Shown here one piece after another: positions 10,492 through 19,382 of a stretch of DNA of 55,001 bases (within the stretch, counting starts at the first letter, position 1; each line of letters opens with the position of its first letter). A program made the translations under genes and the position numbers. The notes under the pieces were generated by a model. The model searched no databases, had not been told where the DNA came from, and saw nothing but the letters and a program-made list of their open reading frames with translations. Origin of the DNA: Clostridium sp. GTDB lineage: Bacteria; Bacillota; Clostridia; Acetivibrionales; Acetivibrionaceae. The stretch spans positions 1-55,001 of the forward strand of contig JAAZML010000016.1 in assembly GCA_012798835.1 (NCBI GenBank). Reading direction: 5' to 3'.

Positions 10492-11439
10492 TCAACAAAC
10501 CTTTATTGCAAATACTGGGCATACCGATGCGCAGTAGCTGCATAGTACACATTTCTCCCTATCTACTTTAACCTTTTTGTCAACTATGCTAAGTGCCCCC
10601 TGCTTGCATCTTTTTACACATTCCCCACAACCCTCACACCACCAATCAATGTGGAGATGTCTCTTTCTTTCCTCTAGTTTTTCCCTCACCCCTACGGGGA
10701 TACTCTTGCCCTCAAATACCTTTACATTCATTATGACCTCATCTATAGACTGCATACCAAGCGCCACAGAATGTATATAAGGATTGTCCAATACAAAATC
10801 AATGCTCTCCTTGTAGCTCCCTATAAGATTCCCGCCACCAAGGGGTTTCATGCTGTATATTCCTTTTCCTGATAAATGGGCTCTTTTGACGGCATCTAGC
10901 ATATCTTTTATTGTTCCGTCCCCTATACCTATCCCTGTTCTGTTTATTATGGGATGAATGACATCTATCTCTGGCATGTCTGCGCAGGCGTTTACAACCT
11001 CAATGTTGTGGGTAGATACACCAACCGCCTTTATAATTCCTTTACTCTTCATTGCCATATAATACTCCAGGGCCTCCCTATGTCCCCGTAGGGTCAGTCT
11101 GCTTTCCTGTTCGTGGAGCAAAAAAATATCTATGACATCAATATCCATTTCGTTCCTTGCCTTTTCCAGACTCTTTTTTGCCCCTTCGATCGAATAAGCA
11201 TAGGATTTTGTTGCCACAGTGATTTTCTTATCTGCTCTTTTGATTGCTTCCCTTATATGGGGATAGGTACCGTAGAGTTCTGCCGTGTCTATAAAGTTTA
11301 CCCCAAGATCTACAGCCTTTAAAATTATATCCGCCCCCTGTTCGGGCGAAAGATTAACCTGAAGGGGTCCCATAATAAGACCCCCGAAACATAACTTTGA
11401 GACTTTAAGCCCTGTATTGCCCAATTCACATAAATCCAA
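10492..11439 (-). CDS. Aldo/keto reductase with C-terminal 2x[4Fe-4S] ferredoxin domain
   Basis: A 315-residue protein. The AKR barrel occupies about residues 1-265, with NFIDTAELYG (Asp and Tyr of the tetrad), TKSYAY, the LLHEQES strand and GVSTHNIE. Two 4Fe-4S motifs follow: CEGCGECVKRC and CVLCSYCASVCP. The fusion suggests electron exchange with ferredoxin, but the substrate cannot be read from sequence. Translation starts at a TTG (11439): no in-frame ATG lies near the conserved LCELGNTGLKVSKL start, and GGTTGGTG is the only Shine-Dalgarno-like sequence. It is an insertion into the usual ireB-ruvX-DUF1292 series. Confidence 0.92.
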   Translation of the reverse strand: MDLCELGNTGLKVSKLCFGGLIMGPLQVNLSPEQGADIILKAVDLGVNFIDTAELYGTYPHIREAIKRADKKITVATKSYAYSIEGAKKSLEKARNEMDIDVIDIFLLHEQESRLTLRGHREALEYYMAMKSKGIIKAVGVSTHNIEVVNACADMPEIDVIHPIINRTGIGIGDGTIKDMLDAVKRAHLSGKGIYSMKPLGGGNLIGSYKESIDFVLDNPYIHSVALGMQSIDEVIMNVKVFEGKSIPVGVREKLEERKRHLHIDWWCEGCGECVKRCKQGALSIVDKKVKVDREKCVLCSYCASVCPVFAIKVC

Positions 11440-11516
11440 TAATCACACCAACCCCGATTACTAAATAGCAACCCCGTTATTTATAAAATCCTAACTATAG
11501 AAAAACTCCGCAAAAT

Positions 11517-11786
11517 TTATACGGAGCCTTTACCTGTTGATTCCTCTAAATACGTTCTTAAAATTTCTTCTAATAGTTCATCTCTTTCTAGCTTCCTTAT
11601 AGCACTTCTAGCATCCATATGATTAGTTATATAGGTTGGATCACCCGAAAGAATATAGCCCACAATTTGGTTAATAGGGTTGTAGCCTTTCTCTTTTAAA
11701 GCCTGATAAACTGATAAAAGTAATTCTCTTGCCTCATTCTCTTTTTCATTTTCTACTTTAAACATCATTGTTTCGTTATCCGACAT
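11517..11786 (-). CDS. ireB: IreB family regulatory phosphoprotein
   Basis: An 89-residue IreB (UPF0297). The conserved blocks are [21 protein letters not shown] and [20 protein letters not shown]. In Enterococcus faecalis IreB is phosphorylated on Thr residues by the PASTA kinase IreK and affects cephalosporin resistance. TMMFKVE near the N-terminus contains a candidate Thr. AGGAGAG lies 9 nt before the ATG. It heads the group leading to ruvX and DUF1292 and has its own predicted promoter at 11867-11895. Confidence 0.95.
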   Translation of the reverse strand: MSDNETMMFKVENEKENEARELLLSVYQALKEKGYNPINQIVGYILSGDPTYITNHMDARSAIRKLERDELLEEILRTYLEESTGKGSV

Positions 11787-11866
11787 AACTAATCACTCTC
11801 CTGCTAAGAATAAAAATAACTTTTTAAGTATCGCATCTTCATATTATTAAATAACCCCACATATAT

Positions 11867-11895
11867 ATAGTAATACAATAGGATAATTTATGCAA
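11867..11895 (-). promoter_or_regulatory. Sigma-A type promoter for ireB
   Basis: On the minus strand TTGCAT (11895-11890) and TACTAT (11872-11867) are 17 bp apart, about 80 nt before the ireB ATG and downstream of mtaB. Confidence 0.55.
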
Positions 11896-11987
11896 TACAT
11901 TTCGACTTTGCAAGACTGTATTTGTCGGGTTTTGCTGCTTTTAAAATTTCTATAATCTAAATAGCACGGACTAATATACACGGGTTT

Positions 11988-13307
11988 CTAATTACTGTTC
12001 TGAGGCATTATTACCCCCGACATATGATCATGTTCTGCTTTTTTAAGCTTAACATCTATAATTCTTCCTTCAAGGCTCTTTTCACCCTCACAGATTACCC
12101 TTATATAGTTTGGTGTCAAACCCTCGATACATCCCTTTTCCCCTTTTACTTCCTGCTCGAATAACACCGGCAAAATTCTCCCAGTATAATTATGATAATA
12201 ATCCATTTTCATTTTCGCAGCCAAATTTATAAGGCGGTTACTTCTTTCTTCCTTTTTCTTGGTAGGCACCTGATTTGGGTATGTCGCTGCAGGGGTCCCC
12301 TTTCTTGGGGAATACTTAAAAACATGTATAGAAGCAAACATTATTTGTTCCAAAAACTTGTATGTTTCATAAAACTCTTGATCTGTTTCACCTGGAAAAC
12401 CCACCATCACATCCGTTGTAATTGCAACATCTTTTATTTTTTTTCTTAAAAACATAACAGATTGTTTGTAATCTTGTGTCGTATACTTTCTGTTCATCCT
12501 CTTTAATGTTTCATCACATCCGCTTTGAAGTGATATATGATATTGGGGACAAACCTTCTCCATATTTCGTATGCCCTCTGCAAATTCCTCAGTTATCAGT
12601 GTTGGCTCAATAGAACCAAGCCTTATCCTTTCTATCCCCTCAATTTTATGCACATCCTTTATAAGTTTGAGCAATCCATATGTTCCTTTATCTCTCCCGT
12701 ACGATGCAATGTGTATACCCGTCAATACTATTTCCTTATATCCGCCCCTGGCTAAAGAAGTTATTTCCCGCAAAATATTATCTTGATCTCTGCTTCTCAC
12801 CGGTCCACGGGCATAAGGAATAATACAGTATGAGCAAAACCTATTACATCCCTCCTGGATCTTTATAAAAGCTCTAGTACGCTCTCTGTAAACATCCACA
12901 ATACAAAGTTCCTCAAATCTTTGCTCTCCCGTGATATCCTCGACATAATTTAGTCCATCCGTCCCGAAATCCAATTCCTTTATATACTCAATAATTTTTC
13001 CCTTGTCCTTACTACCGATAATTAGATTTACACCCTCTATTTTTTTTACCTCTTCAGGTGCAATTTGAGCATAACACCCCACAACCACTATCTTGGAATT
13101 TTTGCTTCTCCCCCTTGCTTTTCTTATGGCCTGTCTAGATTTTCTATCACTTAAATTGGTCACAGTACAAGTATTTATCACGTAAACATCTGCCTGATTA
13201 TGAAAATCCACCACCTCATATCCAGCTTTCTCAAAAATCCTTGATAATGCTTCGGTTTCGTATTGATTTACTTTGCATCCTAATGTATAAAACGCTACCT
13301 TTTTCAT
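11988..13307 (-). CDS. mtaB: tRNA t6A37 methylthiotransferase MtaB
   Basis: A 439-residue radical SAM enzyme that converts t6A37 to ms2t6A37 in ANN-decoding tRNAs. The N-terminal UPF0004 domain supplies three Cys for the auxiliary cluster (TLGCKVNQYE, INTCTVTN, VVGCYAQ). The radical SAM motif is CNRFCSYCIIPYARG, and a TRAM-like segment ends the protein. The MtaB subgroup, rather than MiaB or RimO, is chosen from the FYTLGCKVNQYETEAL start. The ATG at 13307 follows the only plausible start region. Confidence 0.95.
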   Translation of the reverse strand: MKKVAFYTLGCKVNQYETEALSRIFEKAGYEVVDFHNQADVYVINTCTVTNLSDRKSRQAIRKARGRSKNSKIVVVGCYAQIAPEEVKKIEGVNLIIGSKDKGKIIEYIKELDFGTDGLNYVEDITGEQRFEELCIVDVYRERTRAFIKIQEGCNRFCSYCIIPYARGPVRSRDQDNILREITSLARGGYKEIVLTGIHIASYGRDKGTYGLLKLIKDVHKIEGIERIRLGSIEPTLITEEFAEGIRNMEKVCPQYHISLQSGCDETLKRMNRKYTTQDYKQSVMFLRKKIKDVAITTDVMVGFPGETDQEFYETYKFLEQIMFASIHVFKYSPRKGTPAATYPNQVPTKKKEERSNRLINLAAKMKMDYYHNYTGRILPVLFEQEVKGEKGCIEGLTPNYIRVICEGEKSLEGRIIDVKLKKAEHDHMSGVIMPQNSN

Positions 13308-13370
13308 TGTTTCTTGCCAACACCCTCCCTGTTTTAGTATAATACAAATTAAATACTAGCAATATCACAA

Positions 13371-13399
13371 TTGACTTGCAACCTTAAACAGGTTAATAT
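13371..13399 (+). promoter_or_regulatory. Sigma-A type promoter for the HPr-like gene
   Basis: TTGACT (13371-13376) and TAATAT (13394-13399) are 17 bp apart, about 50 nt before the ATG at 13450. Confidence 0.55.
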
Positions 13400-13449
13400 A
13401 TAACCATGAAATATAAACTAAGAAAAGAATGTGAAAAGGGGGAAATTGT

Positions 13450-13677
13450 ATGAAATCATTTAATGTTTCACTCAAATCAATCACCGATGTGAAGGACTTT
13501 GTTAATATTGTTAATAAATTCGATTTCGATATTGATTTAACATCTGGCCGCTATGTGGTTGATGCAAAATCTATCATGGGTATCTTCAGCCTTGATCTAA
13601 GCAAGCCCATCAAGGTAGATGTCCATTCTGATGATTACAGCGATTTTTATGAGGAAGTCAAAAATTATATTCTGTAA
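13450..13677 (+). CDS. HPr-like (Crh-like) protein without the catalytic histidine
   Basis: A 75-residue protein with the HPr fold signature but no His15 equivalent: the region aligning with the GLHARPA of PtsH reads ITDVKDFV. The regulatory-serine segment is intact, DAKSIMGIFSLDL (Ser41) against NAKSIMGLMSLAI (Ser46) in the window's PtsH. It therefore cannot carry PEP-derived phosphate but might be phosphorylated by HprK, as Crh is in Bacillus; that role is inferred. AAGGGGG precedes the ATG. It is monocistronic on the plus strand, divergent from mtaB. Confidence 0.85.
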   Translation: MKSFNVSLKSITDVKDFVNIVNKFDFDIDLTSGRYVVDAKSIMGIFSLDLSKPIKVDVHSDDYSDFYEEVKNYIL

Positions 13678-13760
13678 ATGAATTTTCCAAAGGTGGGGTA
13701 ATATGCCCGAGCTTTGCCCCACCCCTTTATCAAAATACTATATAAATAATCTTTGATATC

Positions 13761-14204
13761 TTATAACTGTTCCTCTGATATTACCAAAATTCCGTTCCTT
13801 CTAAGCAGTTCCGTGGTAACCCCACTCCCCTTTTTAGTGTTTCCCGAAAATGTGCCATCGTGGATTCTGCATACACCGCAAGACGGGCTGCCTTCTTTAA
13901 ATATTGCTTTTTTAATATTCATCTTTTTTGAAAGTTTCAGTACCTTGTTTGCACCATCTAAAAATTTTTCGGTAACATCTACTCCATCCTTAGTCATAAC
14001 TCTATTCACACCGTCTAGGACCCCCTTGCCATCGCCCCCTATTATCTCAGCTGGGCTCCTAGGTGTAGGGCAACCACCTAGCTGCTCTGGACAAATAGGT
14101 ATCATCCCTGCCCCATAAAAATGCCCCAATACTTTATCTCTATAATTGTTCCTGCCATTATATTTGCAGTTTATCCCTAGAAAGCACGCACTTACAAGTA
14201 AGAT
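13761..14204 (-). CDS. DUF523 family protein with apparent non-canonical AUC start
   Basis: A DUF523 protein (2-thiouracil desulfurase-like group). The body has GAGMIPICPEQLGGCPTPR and EGSPSCGVCRIHDGTF with the conserved Cys residues. The conserved N-terminal block (LLVSACFLGINCKYNG) is in frame upstream of the first ordinary start codon, a TTG at 14129, and no ATG, GTG or TTG precedes it. The frame opens right after the rnr stop codon. An ATC at 14204 sits 6 nt after a GGGGGG tract, exactly where homologues begin, so I place the start there; it gives 147 residues, normal for the family. A sequencing error or loss of the start is the alternative. Confidence 0.75.
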   Translation of the reverse strand: MLLVSACFLGINCKYNGRNNYRDKVLGHFYGAGMIPICPEQLGGCPTPRSPAEIIGGDGKGVLDGVNRVMTKDGVDVTEKFLDGANKVLKLSKKMNIKKAIFKEGSPSCGVCRIHDGTFSGNTKKGSGVTTELLRRNGILVISEEQL

Positions 14205-14216
14205 GGTAGACCCCCC

Positions 14217-16475
14217 TTATCTTTTAGTCCTTTTCTTCTTTTTCCCACGTATGTGTAAGATTACGGATTCATCTATGTTTCTTTTTCTTTTACGTTTCCC
14301 CTTCTTAATATTGCTTTTATTCCCTTGCTCATTTACCTCATTTTTTTCTGCATTTTTGTCTTTCACCAGCAAAAATTCTATTTTCCTAGTGGCAACATCC
14401 GCTTTTATGAGCTTGACTTTTACAATATCACCAATGCGGAAAATCCTTCTATTTCTTTCTCCCACCAAGCTATAGCTCTTATCATTGAATATATAATAAT
14501 CATCTTCCATACTGCTAATACGCACAAATCCCTCAATTGTATTTTCCAGTCCAACAAACATACCAAAGGATGTAACATTTGATATTATACCTTCAAATTC
14601 CTCCCCTTCGTATTTCTTCATAAACTCAACTTTCTTTAGATCCTGTGTATCCCTTTCCGCTTCATCTGCAGTTCTTTCCCGCTCCGAACAATGGCGTGCG
14701 ATACCAGGTATCCTCGAATTTATTTTCTCCTCCCTTGTCGGATTGCTAATTCCCTTTAGCCGTTCCTTCATTATCCTATGGATAATAAGATCGGGGTATC
14801 TTCTTATGGGTGCTGTAAAATGGCAATAGTATTTTGCAGCCAACCCAAAATGCCCATTATTTAAATGGCTGTATCTTGCCTTTTGGAGGGATCTTAGCAT
14901 AACCATGCTTATTATCGTCTCCTCCTTGGTGCCTTTTACTTTTCCTAAAAGCTCTTGTAAAGCCCTAGGGTGAATTTTATTTATACCCTTTAGGGTATAA
15001 CCCATATTATGGGCAAATGTGCTGAACGCCTCAATTTTTTCTGTTTCGGGTTCTTCGTGAATCCTGTATATAAAAGGTGAATTGTTCCAAAAGAAATGTT
15101 CCGCAACCGTTTCATTACAGGCAAGCATGAATTCTTCGATTATTTTGTTGGCAATCGTATTCTCATATTTCTCTATATGTGTGGGTGTCCCCGATTCGTC
15201 TAATACTATTTTTGCCTCATCGAAGTTAAAGTCAATGGCTCCCCTATCCATCCTCCTTCTCCTGAGAATGAGAGCCAATTCCTTCATAATTTTCAAATCT
15301 TCAAATAAATGAGTATAGCATTCAATGACTTCTCCATCATCTAATTCTAGCATTTTGTATACATCTGTGTATGTCATTCTTTCATCGGAATTTATTATGC
15401 TTTCAAAAATATCGTATTCCAAAACTTTGCCGCAGCTGTTAATCTCCATCATAACAGTAAAAGCTAAGCGATCAACACCGGGGTTAAGGCTGCATATACC
15501 GTTGGAAATTTCCTTAGGAAGCATAGGTATAACCCTATCAACCAAATAAACGCTTGTACCCCTTTTTAAGGCCTCCTCGTCCAAGTGGGTATCCTCCTTA
15601 ACGTAGTGACTTACATCAGCAATATGAACACCCAGACGGAATTTATCGTTGGAAATCTTTTGTATGGATATGGCGTCATCTAAATCCTTGGCATCTTCCC
15701 CGTCGATTGTAAACATACGCAATTTCCTTAGATCCCTTCGCCCCTGCACCATTTCCTCAGATACGGTCTGACCTATCATTGAAGCCTGTTTAGCAACCTC
15801 TTCCGGAAAATCCTCCTGCAACCCGTAGGCCTTTATAATGGACAAAATATCTGTTCCCGGTTCATCCATATCCCCTATTACCTCTATAATCTTTCCCTCG
15901 GCATTTCGCCTTTTTTCTGGCCATGCCATAATCTGGGCAACAACTTTTTGTCCCGCTTTAGCACCATTTACCTGATCTTTTGGAATAAAAACATCCCCTG
16001 AAAGTCTGGTGTCATCCGGAATAACAAACCCAAAATGCTTGCTTCTATCAAAGGTTCCAACCACAACACTGTTTGCCCTTTTTACTATTCTTATTATTTC
16101 ACCCTCTGCCCTTTTATCACCAATAATTTTCTTGTTGACCCTAGCAATAACCTTATCCTTATGCATTGCGCCGTTGAGGTTCTCCGAAGATATAAATATA
16201 TCCTTAACATTTTCGTCATCGGGTATTACAAAACCATACCCGCGTTCATTACCCTGTAGATGTCCAGCAATCAAGTTCATTCTTTCAGGAACTCCATATC
16301 TGTTTCGGTGCGTTTTAAATATCTTCCCCTCAATCTCCAATTGATCTAAAATATCCCCAAACATACCCATATCGCTTTTTGGGACATCTAAAACCATTGC
16401 CAATTCACTAAAAAGTAAAGGCTTATATGCATCCTCTTTCATAAATGCTAATATTCTTTCTTTTCTATCCATCAT
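14217..16475 (-). CDS. rnr: Ribonuclease R
   Basis: A 752-residue 3'-5' exoribonuclease of the RNB family, acting on structured RNA and in quality control with trans-translation. Order: N-terminal winged-helix region, two cold-shock domains (about residues 65-210, including GYGFVIPDDENVKDIFI), the RNB domain with DGEDAKDLDDAIS (metal-binding Asp cluster) and RRYPDLIIHR, an S1 domain (FEGIISNVTSFGMFVGLE) and a Lys/Arg-rich tail. No Shine-Dalgarno precedes the ATG. Its start overlaps the stop codon of a 33-codon ORF as ATGA, suggesting translational coupling. smpB, a frequent neighbour, is absent. Confidence 0.95.
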   Translation of the reverse strand: MMDRKERILAFMKEDAYKPLLFSELAMVLDVPKSDMGMFGDILDQLEIEGKIFKTHRNRYGVPERMNLIAGHLQGNERGYGFVIPDDENVKDIFISSENLNGAMHKDKVIARVNKKIIGDKRAEGEIIRIVKRANSVVVGTFDRSKHFGFVIPDDTRLSGDVFIPKDQVNGAKAGQKVVAQIMAWPEKRRNAEGKIIEVIGDMDEPGTDILSIIKAYGLQEDFPEEVAKQASMIGQTVSEEMVQGRRDLRKLRMFTIDGEDAKDLDDAISIQKISNDKFRLGVHIADVSHYVKEDTHLDEEALKRGTSVYLVDRVIPMLPKEISNGICSLNPGVDRLAFTVMMEINSCGKVLEYDIFESIINSDERMTYTDVYKMLELDDGEVIECYTHLFEDLKIMKELALILRRRRMDRGAIDFNFDEAKIVLDESGTPTHIEKYENTIANKIIEEFMLACNETVAEHFFWNNSPFIYRIHEEPETEKIEAFSTFAHNMGYTLKGINKIHPRALQELLGKVKGTKEETIISMVMLRSLQKARYSHLNNGHFGLAAKYYCHFTAPIRRYPDLIIHRIMKERLKGISNPTREEKINSRIPGIARHCSERERTADEAERDTQDLKKVEFMKKYEGEEFEGIISNVTSFGMFVGLENTIEGFVRISSMEDDYYIFNDKSYSLVGERNRRIFRIGDIVKVKLIKADVATRKIEFLLVKDKNAEKNEVNEQGNKSNIKKGKRKRKRNIDESVILHIRGKKKKRTKR

Positions 16476-16573
16476 AATATGTTTACATAGCCATAATCAC
16501 TTATATATAGACCATTTGTAGTGTACACCTTATTCCGATAAAAATTTAAGTGGTACACCTCCATCGGCTTCAT
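16472..16573 (-). CDS. Small coupled ORF immediately upstream of rnr (33 codons)
   Basis: An open frame of 33 codons starting at the ATG at 16573, 11 nt after a strong AAGGAGG. It ends in a TGA that overlaps the rnr ATG (ATGA). The product starts MKPMEVYHLNFYRNKVY and ends DYGYVNIL; six of 33 residues are Tyr. No signal peptide or membrane segment is visible, and I do not recognise a family. Since rnr has no ribosome binding site of its own, the simplest reading is a leader or coupling ORF that delivers ribosomes to rnr; a functional small protein is possible. An internal ATG at 16564 is an alternative start. Confidence 0.6.
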   Translation of the reverse strand: MKPMEVYHLNFYRNKVYTTNGLYISDYGYVNIL

Positions 16574-16694
16574 ACGGCAACTTTCCTCCTTATTTATCAT
16601 GAAATTAACTCCTTAAAATACTATTCCCATATATCACATAACTTAACACTCCCGTTTTTTGAAATCTTTTACTACTTTTCTAGTATTGTGCCAA

Positions 16695-16729
16695 AATAAA
16701 AAACCAAGTCACTGAATAACCTGGTTTTT
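16695..16729 (-). terminator. Rho-independent terminator of the HD-hydrolase gene
   Basis: On the minus strand AAAAACCA (16729-16722) pairs with TGGTTTTT (16706-16699), and the T run continues into TTATTTT. It lies about 60 nt after the stop codon at 16792. Confidence 0.65.
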
Positions 16730-16791
16730 GCCTTCTACTATTCCAATACCTACCCTTGTTGCTTCCATCATATTTATAAAAATAATCATAA

Positions 16792-17343
16792 TTAAAGACC
16801 TAGTTGGTTAGAAATCGTTCCCATAGCATTTAAAGCAATCCCGATAAATGTTTCTAGGGAAATGTCCAGCTTATCACACGATTTGATTTGATCTCGATTT
16901 GCCCCCTTGGCAAACCCCTTTTCATCCATTCTTTTTAATACGAATTCTGTGGTAACGTCCTCCAATTTTTTTGAGGGGAGCACCAAAGCACATGCCGTTA
17001 TCATACCCGCCATTGGATCCGCACAATACAATGCCTTATCTATCTTTCTTTTTCTTTCTATCCCGTGAAAATCGTTATGTGCCTTTACCGCATAAACTAT
17101 GGAGCTTTCTATGTCTAGACCTTCAAGGATATCTGCACCTACAAGGCTATGTTTTGAAGGATCGTCTGCTGTCTTGTCATAATCAATATCGTGCAGCAAA
17201 CCTGCCAACCCCCACTTATCGATGTCTTCCTTAAAGTGAAAAGCTAATTCCTTCATAATAGCTTCAACTGCAAGAGAATGTTTAATAATATTCTGGTTCT
17301 TCACTCTACCCTTCAACTCTTCTAACGCCTGCTCTCTCTCCAT
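16792..17343 (-). CDS. HD-domain phosphohydrolase (HDIG type)
   Basis: A 183-residue single HD-domain protein. The metal-binding residues are seen in IIKHSLAVEAIM (first His), GLLHDIDYDKTADDPSKHS (HD pair) and AVKAHNDFHG. Short stand-alone HD proteins of this group hydrolyse varied phosphomonoesters or nucleotides, and the substrate cannot be read from sequence. GGAGGT lies 9 nt before the ATG at 17343, so the in-frame ATG at 17361 is not used. It lies between secG and rnr with its own terminator. Confidence 0.85.
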   Translation of the reverse strand: MEREQALEELKGRVKNQNIIKHSLAVEAIMKELAFHFKEDIDKWGLAGLLHDIDYDKTADDPSKHSLVGADILEGLDIESSIVYAVKAHNDFHGIERKRKIDKALYCADPMAGMITACALVLPSKKLEDVTTEFVLKRMDEKGFAKGANRDQIKSCDKLDISLETFIGIALNAMGTISNQLGL

Positions 17344-17524
17344 CGAAACCACTACCTCCAATTCTTTATTGAATCTCCAATATCAGGAAAACCAACCAGT
17401 TAAGAAGCCAAGTAGTATTCCCCTTTCTACTTGTCCTTCTAGTATTGTCCAAGCCCACTATTAATCTTACTAAACCAGAACGATAATTACAAGAATACAT
17501 TTGAATTAATTTGATTGAGTGTGT

Positions 17525-17560
17525 AAAAAGGAAACTGTATTTCTACAGTTCCCTCTTTTT
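17525..17560 (-). terminator. Rho-independent terminator of secG
   Basis: TACAGTTCCCTCTTTTT (17544-17560) and AAAAAGGAAACTGTA (17525-17539) form a long AT-flanked hairpin with one bulge, ending in a T run on the minus strand, just after the secG stop codon. Confidence 0.7.
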
Positions 17561-17571
17561 AAGAATGCATA

Positions 17572-17805
17572 CTAACTCAAAATACGCTGCAAAACGACCG
17601 AGGTAATAACAAAACCTATAGCCGCAACCACAGTATATTTACCGAGAATGGCATCAATAGTCCTGCCCTTGTTTTTCCCAAAGAAAGTTTCCGCCCCGCC
17701 AGCAATCGAACCTGACAGACCAGCCTGCTTACCTGATTGAAGCAAAACTATCACAATTAGTGATAATGAAAAAATTATGTGTAAAACAGTGATTATTACT
17801 TGCAT
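17572..17805 (-). CDS. secG: Preprotein translocase subunit SecG
   Basis: A 77-residue membrane protein with two hydrophobic helices: about residues 2-24 (VIITVLHIIFSLSLIVIVLL) and 53-73 (YTVVAAIGFVITSVVL). Between them is the conserved LLQSGKQAGLSGSIAGGAE loop typical of SecG. It assists the SecYE channel. The ATG at 17805 has AGGAGGTG upstream; the in-frame extension to 17868 contains that site and is rejected. It follows eno in the same direction; secG next to eno and rnr is a common Firmicutes arrangement. Confidence 0.95.
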   Translation of the reverse strand: MQVIITVLHIIFSLSLIVIVLLQSGKQAGLSGSIAGGAETFFGKNKGRTIDAILGKYTVVAAIGFVITSVVLQRILS

Positions 17806-17958
17806 GCTAAAGGCACCTCCTAAAAAACTGACAAAATACATTCTAACACAATAATAGGCAAAACACAAGCCTTTGAATAAATGTTTTTAGACCTTATCTT
17901 GCATTTGGCAGGATATCCGGTACTAAAAAGCATTGGCTGCGGTACATAGTTTGCCTCC

Positions 17959-19287
<1,329 letters not shown>

Positions 19288-19382
19288 TTATTCCTGTAAT
19301 GGAATGTCTTGCATTAAGGTTTCCTGTACATTTATGCTTTATTTTACCCATATTCGTCTTAATTAAAGCCTAAGGCTTACAT

